A stretch of DNA of 64,000 bases from Desulfobulbus oligotrophicus (GTDB taxonomy: Bacteria; Desulfobacterota; Desulfobulbia; Desulfobulbales; Desulfobulbaceae): the NCBI RefSeq assembly GCF_016446285.1, contig NZ_CP054140.1, positions 725,501-789,500 of the forward strand, written 5' to 3'. The position numbers were made by a program, and so were the translations under genes. Below, one piece after another: positions 44,065 to 52,685 of the stretch; the stretch's first letter is position 1; every line of letters starts with the position of its first letter. The notes beneath the pieces are model-generated. The model searched no databases. It worked only from the letters and a program-made list of their open reading frames with translations, and was not told the origin of the DNA.

Positions 44065-45024
44065 TCACTGTCGGATCGGTCGGGGCGGCACCTTGAACGA
44101 TGCCGCTTGCCGGCAATCCTCAACCGGGTGGTAATGCACATATACCCGGCGCAGATTTTCAATATCGGTCAGGAGCGTTTCTTCCACTTCTGTGGCAATA
44201 CGGTGCCCCTGAACAACAGTCTGTGTACCATCTATGCCGATGGTGATATTCACAACCAGGTAGGGCCCGAAGCGATGGGCATGGATCTCTTCAATGACCT
44301 TGATACCGCTGACCTGCTGCAGGGACATCCGCATTGTTTCGGCCAGTTCTTTGCCGGGCAGGGTGTCCATGAGATCAGCTGTTGCCGAACGCAGGATCTC
44401 GATCCCGGTCATCAGAATAATAAGACTCACCACTGCACCGGCCAGAGGATCGATCCAGGGGTAGCCGAGTCGACCGAAAAAGATGCCGCTTGCTGCGGCA
44501 GCCGAGGCAAAGATATCGTTGCGATGGTCTTGCGCCAGGGCATGGACCGCGGTATTCCCTGTTTGCCGGCTGACACCGTAGGTCCAGACACTGAGACCGC
44601 ATTTCAAAAAAACGGCAAAAAGCGCCACCCACAGTGCTGAAATCGAGGCCCCTGCCGAATCCGGGCGGACGGTCAGCAACTCGTACACCGTATTGAGCGA
44701 ATGCCAGAAGATGGCAATGGCAGTGGTGATGACAAAGGCACCGACAACCACTGTTGCCACACTTTCAAACTGCTCATGGCCATAAGGATGCTCATGGTCC
44801 GCCGGTTTACCGGACAGCCGGACAAAGATACTCACAACAATACCATAGGCCACGTCTGAGGTGGAGTTGATACCGTCTGCCAGTAAAGCCGGGCTCTGCG
44901 CAACAACGCCGATAACGGCCTTCAGAACGGCGAGGAGAATATTGGCGGCCAACCCGACCTGAACAGCCAGCATGCTGTTTTGTCTGCGTTGCTCGTCACA
45001 ACCACTGTTCAGGTCTGGATTCAT
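44065..45024 (-). CDS. Cation diffusion facilitator family transporter
   Basis: 319-residue membrane protein with six helices and a cytosolic C-terminal domain. The metal site is visible as LLADGINSTSD (helix 2) and ALAQDHRNDIFAS (helix 5), and the loop EHPYGHEQFES is typical of the Zn/Fe/Mn exporters of the FieF-like group. The family exports divalent metals in exchange for protons. The C-terminal region (EEIHAHRFGPYLVVNITIGI) is the regulatory metal-binding domain. AGGA precedes the ATG. The metal cannot be told from sequence; iron or zinc is likely. Confidence 0.88.
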   Translation of the reverse strand: MNPDLNSGCDEQRRQNSMLAVQVGLAANILLAVLKAVIGVVAQSPALLADGINSTSDVAYGIVVSIFVRLSGKPADHEHPYGHEQFESVATVVVGAFVITTAIAIFWHSLNTVYELLTVRPDSAGASISALWVALFAVFLKCGLSVWTYGVSRQTGNTAVHALAQDHRNDIFASAAAASGIFFGRLGYPWIDPLAGAVVSLIILMTGIEILRSATADLMDTLPGKELAETMRMSLQQVSGIKVIEEIHAHRFGPYLVVNITIGIDGTQTVVQGHRIATEVEETLLTDIENLRRVYVHYHPVEDCRQAASFKVPPRPIRQ

Positions 45025-45178
45025 CTAAAAATCCTGCTAAAAGTCATCTTGACGCACCGGCTGCAACCGGGCAAAGTATCTGCTTCTTCAGCTGGTTATA
45101 CCGAATAACGGATTTGAAGCAACCGTTTTTGCCGGCGGATCCGTTGCCCAACGATAAAAAGATACTGGAGAAAAATCA

Positions 45179-46576
45179 ATGCCATATCGTATCGAACACG
45201 ACACCATGGGAGAGATCGAGGTTCCATCTGAGCGACTTTGGGGGGCCCAGACCGAACGCAGCCGCCACAACTTTCGCATCGGTGAGGAACGCATGCCCCT
45301 GGCCCTGATCTACGGATTAGTCCGTCTGAAACGGGCCTGTGCCGAGGTCAACCACAATCTGGGTCGGTTGCCGTCAGCAATCCGGGATCTGATCTTCCAG
45401 GTCTGCGATGAGATCCTCGCCGGTCAGCATGACCAGGACTTTCCGCTTTCTGTCTGGCAGACAGGAAGCGGTACCCAGACCAATATGAATGTCAACGAGG
45501 TGATCGCCAACCGGGCAAGCCTGCTCAAACAGGGCCACCTCCAGCATCCCCGGCCGGTCCATCCCAACGACCACGTGAACATGTCGCAAAGCTCCAACGA
45601 CATTTTTCCGGCCGCCATGCACGTAGCGGCGGTGTTCGCACTCGAAGACCGGCTGTTACCGGCGGTGGAGGTGTTGCAGCACACCCTGACCGATAAAGCC
45701 GAGGCCTTTGCCGACATCATCAAAATCGGACGGACCCACCTGCAGGACGCCACCCCCCTGACCCTTGGTCAAGAGGTAAGCGGCTGGGCAGCCATGCTGG
45801 CCAGTAACGTCAGGCAGCTGCAAAAAAGCCTGGAACACCTGCGGGAACTTGCTGTCGGCGGTACAGCGGTCGGCACCGGGCTGAATGCGCCTGCGGGTTT
45901 CGGGGAGGCGGTTGCAGCAACACTCAGTCGGACATGCGGCAAAACCTTTGTTGCCATGACCAATACCTTTCATGGGCTGACCGGACATGACCAGCTGGTT
46001 TTCGCCCACGGTGCCATCAAGGCACTGGCGGCCAACCTGATGAAGATTGCCAACGATATCCGCTGGCTGGCCAGCGGGCCGCGCTGCGGTATCGGAGAAA
46101 TCACCATCCCGGCCAATGAACCCGGGAGCTCGATCATGCCGGGCAAGGTCAACCCGACGCAGGCCGAGGCGGTCACCATGGTGGCCTGTCAGGTCTTTGG
46201 CAACGATGCGGCCATCGGCTTTGGAGCCAGCCAGGGTAATTTTGAGCTGAATGTCTTCAAACCGCTGATCATTTACAATGTGCTGCAATCGATTACCCTG
46301 CTGACCGATGCGATCCTCTCCTTTCATCAGCACTGTGCAACCGGCATTGCTCCGGTCCGGGAACAGATCGACCACCATCTCCACCGCTCCCTGATGCTGG
46401 TCACAGCGCTCAACCCGCACATCGGCTATGAAAAGGCGGCAGCTGTTGCCAAAAAAGCCTATACCGAAAACCTGTCGCTTCGCGAGGCTGCCCTGGCGCT
46501 TCATCTGCTCACCGGCGAGGAATTTGACCGCATCGTCCGTCCGGAAACCATGATCGGTCCCTCATCATCCCGGTGA
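45179..46576 (+). CDS. fumC: Class II fumarate hydratase
   Basis: 465-residue oxygen-stable homotetrameric fumarase that interconverts fumarate and malate. It has the signature [11 protein letters not shown] near residue 320, the substrate segments [14 protein letters not shown] and [14 protein letters not shown], and [18 protein letters not shown]. Full length for FumC. ATACTGGAGAAAAATCA precedes the ATG. In propionate-metabolising Desulfobulbaceae it would serve the methylmalonyl-CoA route; here it is a single gene, convergent with the thioesterase gene. Confidence 0.94.
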   Translation: MPYRIEHDTMGEIEVPSERLWGAQTERSRHNFRIGEERMPLALIYGLVRLKRACAEVNHNLGRLPSAIRDLIFQVCDEILAGQHDQDFPLSVWQTGSGTQTNMNVNEVIANRASLLKQGHLQHPRPVHPNDHVNMSQSSNDIFPAAMHVAAVFALEDRLLPAVEVLQHTLTDKAEAFADIIKIGRTHLQDATPLTLGQEVSGWAAMLASNVRQLQKSLEHLRELAVGGTAVGTGLNAPAGFGEAVAATLSRTCGKTFVAMTNTFHGLTGHDQLVFAHGAIKALAANLMKIANDIRWLASGPRCGIGEITIPANEPGSSIMPGKVNPTQAEAVTMVACQVFGNDAAIGFGASQGNFELNVFKPLIIYNVLQSITLLTDAILSFHQHCATGIAPVREQIDHHLHRSLMLVTALNPHIGYEKAAAVAKKAYTENLSLREAALALHLLTGEEFDRIVRPETMIGPSSSR

Positions 46577-46620
46577 GCAGGCAGAACCTGTTCATGGATG
46601 TCGGTACCGACAACAGATGC

Positions 46621-47043
46621 TCAGGTGTCTGCTTTCGATTTCCTGATCGGTTGCTTGCGGCCGTCTTCACCAAGAGCCACATAGGTGATGGCCGCCTCGG
46701 TTACCTTAAAGTTGGTGAACTGGTTCTTGTCGGCATGGAGGATCGGACGAACCCAGACCTCAAGCATGATCGTCACCGAGGTAGTGCCGATGCGTTGCAC
46801 CCTGCCGTAACAGCAGACCACATCCCCCACCCGGACCGGTTTGATGAACTGCATACTTTCCACAGCCACGGTGGCGGTGCGGGTGCGGGTCACCTCTTTG
46901 GCCATCATGCTGCCGGCTAAATCCATCTGCGCCATGATCCAGCCGCCAAAGATATCGCCGTTGAAACTCGTATCTGCGGGCAGGGGCATCGTCCGCAACA
47001 GCAGCTCTCCCTGCGGCCCTGCAACGGCCTGTGTCTGTGTCAT
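46621..47043 (-). CDS. Acyl-CoA thioesterase (hotdog fold, YciA-like)
   Basis: 140-residue hotdog-fold protein: TMPLPADTSFNGDIFGGWIMAQMDLAGSMMA holds the catalytic Asp and the glycine-rich turn of the YciA/acyl-CoA thioesterase group, then VAVESMQFIKPVRVGDVVCCY. It hydrolyses medium- and long-chain acyl-CoAs in the family. The ATG at 47043 is preferred over a GTG at 47049 because AGGAGG is correctly spaced from it. Cytosolic, monocistronic. Confidence 0.88.
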   Translation of the reverse strand: MTQTQAVAGPQGELLLRTMPLPADTSFNGDIFGGWIMAQMDLAGSMMAKEVTRTRTATVAVESMQFIKPVRVGDVVCCYGRVQRIGTTSVTIMLEVWVRPILHADKNQFTNFKVTEAAITYVALGEDGRKQPIRKSKADT

Positions 47044-47157
47044 CTGCACACCTCCTTCTTTCCTGACAGACGGGTTGCTGTTCTATAGTGGATTTTTTGT
47101 GTTTGCGAAACAGGCAAGGTCAGGGAAAATAACTGGTGATGAAAACTCTCCTCTGGC

Positions 47158-47163
47158 TATAAT
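47158..47163 (+). promoter_or_regulatory. -10 element of the selenoprotein-bioFG operon
   Basis: A consensus TATAAT lies 51 bases before the ATG at 47214. The -35 region (TGGTGA near 47134) is weak. Transcription would start at about 47170. Confidence 0.4.
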
Positions 47164-47213
47164 GGCTCCTCATAACTGAATAAACCGTGCCACAGATGCA
47201 ACAGGAGGATTGT

Positions 47214-47552
47214 ATGCAGATTGAGTGGGCGTACCTGAGAAAAGGCTGAGTCTCAAGCGCCAAGGCACTGGATGTGCTGCAACGGCTTGACCTGCCGATC
47301 AAAGAGAGAATGGATGCCAAAAAAAACACCCTTGCCGCTGAAGATGCCTGGAATCTGCTGCGCACTGCCAGGCAGGTGCTGGTTGCCCGGGGTAAAAACT
47401 TTCAGGTGTTTGCCCCGCAAACCGACAGTAAAGAAGACCTGCTCGCCAAGGCCTTGGGACGGACCGGCAATCTGCGGGCACCAACCATACGAATCAACGA
47501 TGAGATCTGGGTGGGGTTTAGTGAAAGTCTCTACGCCCGTCTACCGGGGTGA
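47214..47552 (+). CDS. ArsC-like selenoprotein with in-frame UGA (Sec12)
   Basis: 112-residue protein if TGA at 47247-47249 is read as selenocysteine. ATG 47214 has an ideal AGGAGG five bases upstream and reads MQIEWAYLRKG-U-VSSAKALDVL, then continues in frame as LQRLDLPIKERMDAKKNTLA through GRTGNLRAPTIRINDEIWVG. The fold pattern is the thioredoxin-like ArsC/Spx family, where a CxxS or UxxS motif sits after the first strand; an ArsC family (seleno)protein group with just this arrangement is known. A hairpin with a UGGAU loop follows the UGA at a suitable distance. The stop overlaps the bioF region. A gene finder ignoring Sec would start at a later codon and lose the active site. Redox function is inferred. 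Confidence 0.78.
47254..47289 (+). promoter_or_regulatory. Candidate bacterial SECIS element
   Basis: Directly after the UGA, CAAG (47254-47257) pairs with CTTG (47286-47289), and GCAC (47265-47268) pairs with GTGC (47274-47277), closing a TGGAT loop. The loop begins 19 bases after the UGA and holds the GG found in bacterial SECIS loops. Fold drawn by eye. Confidence 0.55.
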
Positions 47553-47557
47553 CAACA

Positions 47558-48739
47558 ATGGCTGATCTGTATCAACAGCTCGCCGGTGAACTCCACAAAA
47601 TTGACCAGCAGGGGCAGTTGCGCAACCTTGTTACAGTCACCCACCATGACCGTGGTGAAATAGAGATAGCCGGTCATCGTTACCTTAATCTGGCGGGCAA
47701 CGATTATCTGGGTCTGGCGGCCAACCGGGCAATGATTGCCGGTTTTTATGCAGAGCAGAACCGTCAGAATCTGCTGGAATGCTACGGGCTCGGCAGTACC
47801 GCCTCACGACTGATGACCGGCAGCACAAAACCCTACGCCCGGCTCGAACAGCAGTTGTGCACACTGTACGGTACCGAGGCCGCCCTTGTCTTCAACTCCG
47901 GGTATCATCTCAACATCGGTATTCTGCCGGCGCTGGCCGGCAAGCAGGACCTCATCCTGGCCGACAAACTCTGTCACGCCAGCCTGATTGACGGCATGCG
48001 GTTGTCACCGGCCAGGCTCATCCGTTACCCTCACCTTGACTATGCCGCCATTGAGGATCTGCTCTCTCGCCATCGGGACAAATATCGCCGGATTTTCATT
48101 GTCACGGAATCGATTTTCAGTATGGATGGTGACACAGCCGACCTAGCTGAGCTGGTTCGCCTTAAAGACCGCTGGCAGGCGGTGCTCTATGTTGACGATG
48201 CCCATGGCGTTGGTATCCGGGGGGCAACCGGGTGCGGGCTGGCAGAGGAGATGGGGGTGCTTGACCGGATAGAGATCCTGACCGGTACCTTTGGCAAGGC
48301 CTTTGGCGGACAGGGTGCCTTTGTGGTCGGTACCCGGGTTCTGATCGACTATCTGCTCAACACGGCCAGGTCACAGATCTTCACCACCGGGCTGCCGCCT
48401 GTTTCCGTACACTGGCTGTGCACGGTACTGCAGCAGATGCCGCAGATGCAGGCCCAGCGGACCGGGGTTGCCGAGCTGGCCGATCGCCTTCGCGAGGCAT
48501 TGCGAGCAGAAGGACTACGAACCCATGGCAGCAGTAATATCGTGCCGGTGCTCATCGGTGATGCCGCCACAGCAGTGGCCGCAGCCGAGCGTATCTGTGC
48601 GGCCGGATACTGGGTCAAGGCAGTGCGACCACCGACAGTGCCTGCAGGCACATCTCGCTTGCGGCTCTCGTTGAATGCGGCCATGGCGTGGGAACAGCTG
48701 GCACCGTTACCCGGTCTTATTAAAGCAGCACTTACCTAG
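47558..48739 (+). CDS. bioF: 8-amino-7-oxononanoate synthase
   Basis: 393-residue PLP enzyme that condenses pimeloyl-thioester with alanine in biotin synthesis. Marks are NDYLGLAANRAM at the N-terminus, GSTASRLMTGSTKPYARLEQ, the Asp-His pair in YVDDAHGVGIRG and the PLP Lys in LTGTFGKAFGGQGAF. Full length. The ATG at 47558 follows GGGGTGA; a GTG at 47549 is an alternative start that would overlap the selenoprotein stop. It is followed directly by bioG. Confidence 0.93.
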   Translation: MADLYQQLAGELHKIDQQGQLRNLVTVTHHDRGEIEIAGHRYLNLAGNDYLGLAANRAMIAGFYAEQNRQNLLECYGLGSTASRLMTGSTKPYARLEQQLCTLYGTEAALVFNSGYHLNIGILPALAGKQDLILADKLCHASLIDGMRLSPARLIRYPHLDYAAIEDLLSRHRDKYRRIFIVTESIFSMDGDTADLAELVRLKDRWQAVLYVDDAHGVGIRGATGCGLAEEMGVLDRIEILTGTFGKAFGGQGAFVVGTRVLIDYLLNTARSQIFTTGLPPVSVHWLCTVLQQMPQMQAQRTGVAELADRLREALRAEGLRTHGSSNIVPVLIGDAATAVAAAERICAAGYWVKAVRPPTVPAGTSRLRLSLNAAMAWEQLAPLPGLIKAALT

Positions 48740-48754
48740 AGCGGATATACACCC

Positions 48755-49414
48755 ATGCAAACCATCTGGCTGCAGCAGCACTGTCACCGGGAATGCATCC
48801 TTTTTTTTAACGGCTGGGGCATGGATCAAACCCCGTTTCACACTCTGCCCGCCACCCGTCACGACCTGTGCATGGTCATCGATTACCGCACACTGCCACC
48901 CATTGATCTCCAGATGTTTGCCGACTATCACCGGCTGCACCTCGTTGCCTGGTCCATGGGTGTCTGGGCGGCTGCCCATCTCCTGGCCGGGCAGGCGGAC
49001 CGTTTCACCACCAGCACCGCCATTGGCGGTACGCTCACGCCGATCGATAACCAGCGCGGTATTCCGGCGGAGAGCTATAACGCCATGCTCGACCACTTTA
49101 CCGCTGACACTGTCGAGCATTTTTACAGCAGCATGTTTGACAGCCACGAACAGCTGACCACCTTTCTGGAAAACCGGCCTCAACGACCGCTGAACGAACT
49201 CCGGGAAGAACTGGCCGCATTCCGGGACGCTGCCCTTGATGCAGGCCCGGCCCGCAACATGTACTCTCGAAAAATTATCACCAGTCGCGACCGTATCTTT
49301 TCAGCCCGCAATCAACGGCGTGCCTGGGGTAAAGACAGTGCCGAAGTTTGCAACTGGCCGCACTTCCCCTTTTATAACCTGACCGACTGGCACCAGCTGC
49401 TCGACACGCCCTGA
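48755..49414 (+). CDS. bioG: Pimeloyl-ACP methyl ester esterase BioG (DUF452)
   Basis: 219-residue alpha/beta hydrolase of the DUF452/BioG group: ILFFNGWGMDQTPFH (oxyanion region), nucleophile elbow HLVAWSMGVWAAAHLL with the catalytic Ser, and the C-terminal His in WPHFPFYNL. BioG removes the methyl group from pimeloyl-ACP ester and so ends chain elongation before BioF acts. It starts 15 bases after bioF. No bioC methyltransferase follows; instead the restriction island begins, so the biotin operon may have been split or bioC lies elsewhere. Confidence 0.87.
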   Translation: MQTIWLQQHCHRECILFFNGWGMDQTPFHTLPATRHDLCMVIDYRTLPPIDLQMFADYHRLHLVAWSMGVWAAAHLLAGQADRFTTSTAIGGTLTPIDNQRGIPAESYNAMLDHFTADTVEHFYSSMFDSHEQLTTFLENRPQRPLNELREELAAFRDAALDAGPARNMYSRKIITSRDRIFSARNQRRAWGKDSAEVCNWPHFPFYNLTDWHQLLDTP

Positions 49415-49649
49415 TTCCTTTGTCCGACAGACCCTATGGCGCGTTGCAACAGATTTTGCAGGCAGGATATCTTGAACTTAAAATAACGAGAGGCCTGGAT
49501 AGGCACAAAATACAGTTTCCCTGATAGAGATGTAAAGTCAGGTTCTGTCAGTCAGTGCAGTGTAAAGGCTGATGGTTTTGCTGATCGTGGCAACCTGATT
49601 CAGGGGATGATGCAGGGTGGCTGCTATTTCATCTTGTTTCTCTTTTACA

Positions 49650-52600
49650 TCACGTCTTCGGATGAACAATACTGCCTTGCGGTCCACTCAGCCGGTCATA
49701 AACCTGGCTGCCCAGCCATTTGGAGACCACATCCTGGAGTTCCGGTTTGCTCATGTAGTCGGTAAACAGCTCCTCGTTGAGTTCCATACGCTCGATGAAC
49801 AGCGATTCCAGCACCTGGCGAAAGACCAGTTGAAACTTGTCAAGGGAGTTCACTTCGGCTGCCTGGCGCAAGGATTCGTTCCGGCTGGCGGCCTCGGCGA
49901 TCTGATCGAAGAAAAGCTGATCCGCTTCACTCAACTCAGCGCCGAAACGTTCGTTGATGATATCTATAAGGCGGGAGAGCGTTACGTACTGCTCATGATT
50001 TTCCGCAGTGCCAACCTCGCGCGGTCCGTCGAGCGGCCTGGCATACCCCTCAGCCAGGTTGATCGAGCCTTCGCTGATCTTCTGCAGCCGATAGTAGTCA
50101 AGCTCAACTTCCTCATCAAAATGGTATCCCGGTCCGGTCTTACGCCTGGGTAGTTTCAAGACCAGGTAGCGCAGATACGTATAGAGCTTTTCCAGATCAC
50201 TGTCCTGATAGGGGATGACCTGGCTCAAAAAGCTGTAGAGAGTGCGAAACGCCCGGGTTTTGCCGCGCCACAACTCGGCCTCTTCCTCTTCATCATTTTG
50301 CAGCTGGACAAAACGGGCCACAGCCTGATCAAGCAGGGCGTTCAGATTCTTATGATCAGTCGGGCTCTGGCGACGTTTGGGCGCAAAGAAGATACGTGAA
50401 AATTCATCCACCTCATCTTGCAGGTAGATGCCTGACCCGTCCAGCTCGGCCTGCACCTTATACATTCGATCCGGATCAACTTCTTCGCCCATGACCGAAC
50501 CGTCGTAATACTGACGAAACGCCTCCTGAATCTCGGCCGGGTCGTTGACAAAGTCGAGCACAAAGGTGTCGTCTTTCAGCGGATGGGTGCGGTTCAGACG
50601 CGACAGGGTCTGCACCGCCTGGATCCCGGCCAATCGCTTGTCCACATACATGGTGTGCAGCAGCGGCTGGTCAAAGCCGGTCTGGTACTTCTCCGCCACC
50701 AGCAGCACCTGGTAGTCGGGTTTAGCAAAGGTGCTTGGCAGTTCCTTTTCCTTCAAGCCGTGATTCATCTCGACTTCGGTGTAGGTTTTCTCCGGCAGCT
50801 TGTCGTCTTCCACTGTGCCGGAAAAGGCCACCAGGCTTTTGATGGGATAGCCCTTTTCGCTGATGGTGCGATCGAATTCCTGTTTGTAACGCACTGCCTC
50901 CAGCCGCGAGCCGGTGACCACCATGGCCTTGGCCTGACCACCGATCTTGTGGCGGGTGTGTTGCTGGAAATGCTCGACCATCACTTCAGTCTTTTGACCG
51001 ATATTGTGCGGATGCAGACGCATGAAACGCGCCAAAGCCCGGGCTGCCTTTTTACGTTCAACGTTAGGGTCATCCTCAGCCTTTTTAATCAGTCTGTAGT
51101 AAGTCTTATAGCTGACATAGTTTTTCAGCACATCCTCGATAAAGCCCTCTTCAATGGCCTGGCGCATGGTGTAGCGATGAAATGGTTCGCTGCCCCGACC
51201 AAAGATTGCCAGCGTCTTGTGCTTGGGCGTGGCGGTAAAGGCAAAAAAACTCATGTTGGGCTGGCGGCCGCGCTTGGCCATGGTCCGAAACAGCCGTTCC
51301 AGCTCTTCTTCACCTTCTTCCTGGGCTGCCTCCCTGGCCTTGCGGATCAATTCCATACCACCCAGCACACCTTTCAGCTCGGTGGCGGTCTCCCCTGACT
51401 GGGAACTGTGGGCCTCGTCAATGATCACCGCGTATTTGCTTGTGGGCAGATGGCTGCTGCCCTCGCCTCGCTCCTCGGCCAGTTTCATCAGTTGCCCGGA
51501 AACAAAGGGAAACTTCTGCAAGGTGGTGATGATGATCGGCACGCCCGACTCCAGGGCCTCGGCCAGTTGGCGCGAATCCTCATCAATCTTCTGCACCACC
51601 CCCTGGCGATGATCGAACTGATAAATGGTGTTCTGCAGCTGCCGGTCAAGCACCACCCGGTCGGTAATCACCACCACGCTGTCGAAAATGCGTTCGTCCT
51701 CACTGCTGTGCAGGGAGGAGAGCCGGTGGGCCAGCCAGCCGATGGTGTAGCTTTTGCCGCTGCCTGCCGAGTGTTCCACCAGATAGTTATGCCCCACGCC
51801 CTCGCAGCCCGCCGCTGTAACCATCTGCCGTACGGCCTGCAACTGGTGGTAGCGGGGAAAGATCATGGTCTCCTTGCGCACCTTTTTGCCCTGATCGCTG
51901 ACCTTCTCATCGATATCCAGATGGAGAAAGCGGGCCAGCAGATCCAGCAGGCTGTCACGGCTTAACACCTCTTCCCAGAGGTAGGCGGTCTTGTAATTGC
52001 GGCCGTCTTTATCCGGCGGGTTACCTGCACCACTGTCCCAGCCCCTGTTAAAGGGCAGAAAATGGGTGCTGGTCCCGGCCAGGCGGGTGGTCATGTGTGC
52101 CTCTTCGCTATCCACGGCAAAGTGTACCAGGGTGCGTTTGGTAAAGAGGAAGATCGGCTCACGCGGGTCGCGATCATGACGATACTGGTGAATGGCATTG
52201 GCCACTGTCTGTCCGGAAAGGGGATTTTTCAACTCCAGGGTCACCACGGGAATACCGTTGATACTCAGTACCACATCCAGTGATCTTTTGTTTTTACTGC
52301 TGAAATAGAGTTGCCGGGTGATGCCCAGGCGATTGGCACGGTAGTGCGCCTCCAGTTCCGGGTTGAGGCCGTGGGCCGGGCGAAAAAAGGCGATACGCAG
52401 GGTCCTGCCAAAGCACTTGAAACCCTGGCGCAGGGTGGTCAGAACACCGTGGGTATCCAGCCATTTGCAAAGTGCCAAGAGCACCCGCTGGCCGGTTTCA
52501 ACGCCGTGCAGGTCCTCCAGCTTTTCCCAGGTTTTGTCCTGGGTTGCACGGATAAACGCCAAGGCCTCATCAGGGAAGATGGCCCGCTCGGTGTCAAAAG

Positions 52601-52685
52601 CACCTGAGTCGAGTTTGCTGTAACCATCAGCCAGTAAGACTTTCTCAATGGCGGTTTCAAAAGCAGCTTCGGAGGTGGGTTTCAT
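49650..52685 (-). CDS. hsdR: Type I restriction enzyme, R subunit
   Basis: 1011-residue restriction and translocase subunit. The N-terminal nuclease has the PD-(D/E)xK core with VVLSINGIPVVTLELKNP (Glu-x-Lys). It is followed by an SF2 motor with Walker A HSAGSGKSYTIGWLA, DEAH box VIIDEAHSSQSG, FFAFTATPKHKTL and a second RecA-like fold ending in AVQTLSRLNRTHPLKDDTFVLDF (motif VI region). The C-terminal helical part contacts the methylase. The start at 52685 forms ATGA with the stop of the OLD-type ATPase gene, so it is coupled to it. It is the last gene of the island operon. Confidence 0.94.
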   Translation of the reverse strand: MKPTSEAAFETAIEKVLLADGYSKLDSGAFDTERAIFPDEALAFIRATQDKTWEKLEDLHGVETGQRVLLALCKWLDTHGVLTTLRQGFKCFGRTLRIAFFRPAHGLNPELEAHYRANRLGITRQLYFSSKNKRSLDVVLSINGIPVVTLELKNPLSGQTVANAIHQYRHDRDPREPIFLFTKRTLVHFAVDSEEAHMTTRLAGTSTHFLPFNRGWDSGAGNPPDKDGRNYKTAYLWEEVLSRDSLLDLLARFLHLDIDEKVSDQGKKVRKETMIFPRYHQLQAVRQMVTAAGCEGVGHNYLVEHSAGSGKSYTIGWLAHRLSSLHSSEDERIFDSVVVITDRVVLDRQLQNTIYQFDHRQGVVQKIDEDSRQLAEALESGVPIIITTLQKFPFVSGQLMKLAEERGEGSSHLPTSKYAVIIDEAHSSQSGETATELKGVLGGMELIRKAREAAQEEGEEELERLFRTMAKRGRQPNMSFFAFTATPKHKTLAIFGRGSEPFHRYTMRQAIEEGFIEDVLKNYVSYKTYYRLIKKAEDDPNVERKKAARALARFMRLHPHNIGQKTEVMVEHFQQHTRHKIGGQAKAMVVTGSRLEAVRYKQEFDRTISEKGYPIKSLVAFSGTVEDDKLPEKTYTEVEMNHGLKEKELPSTFAKPDYQVLLVAEKYQTGFDQPLLHTMYVDKRLAGIQAVQTLSRLNRTHPLKDDTFVLDFVNDPAEIQEAFRQYYDGSVMGEEVDPDRMYKVQAELDGSGIYLQDEVDEFSRIFFAPKRRQSPTDHKNLNALLDQAVARFVQLQNDEEEEAELWRGKTRAFRTLYSFLSQVIPYQDSDLEKLYTYLRYLVLKLPRRKTGPGYHFDEEVELDYYRLQKISEGSINLAEGYARPLDGPREVGTAENHEQYVTLSRLIDIINERFGAELSEADQLFFDQIAEAASRNESLRQAAEVNSLDKFQLVFRQVLESLFIERMELNEELFTDYMSKPELQDVVSKWLGSQVYDRLSGPQGSIVHPKT

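Noticed and set aside
45656-46504. 282-codon minus-strand open frame
   Set aside because: It is antisense to fumC, which is unambiguous.
47272-47565. Plus-strand frame overlapping the selenoprotein in another phase
   Set aside because: The selenoprotein frame has the ribosome site and coherent protein sequence; this one is its shadow.
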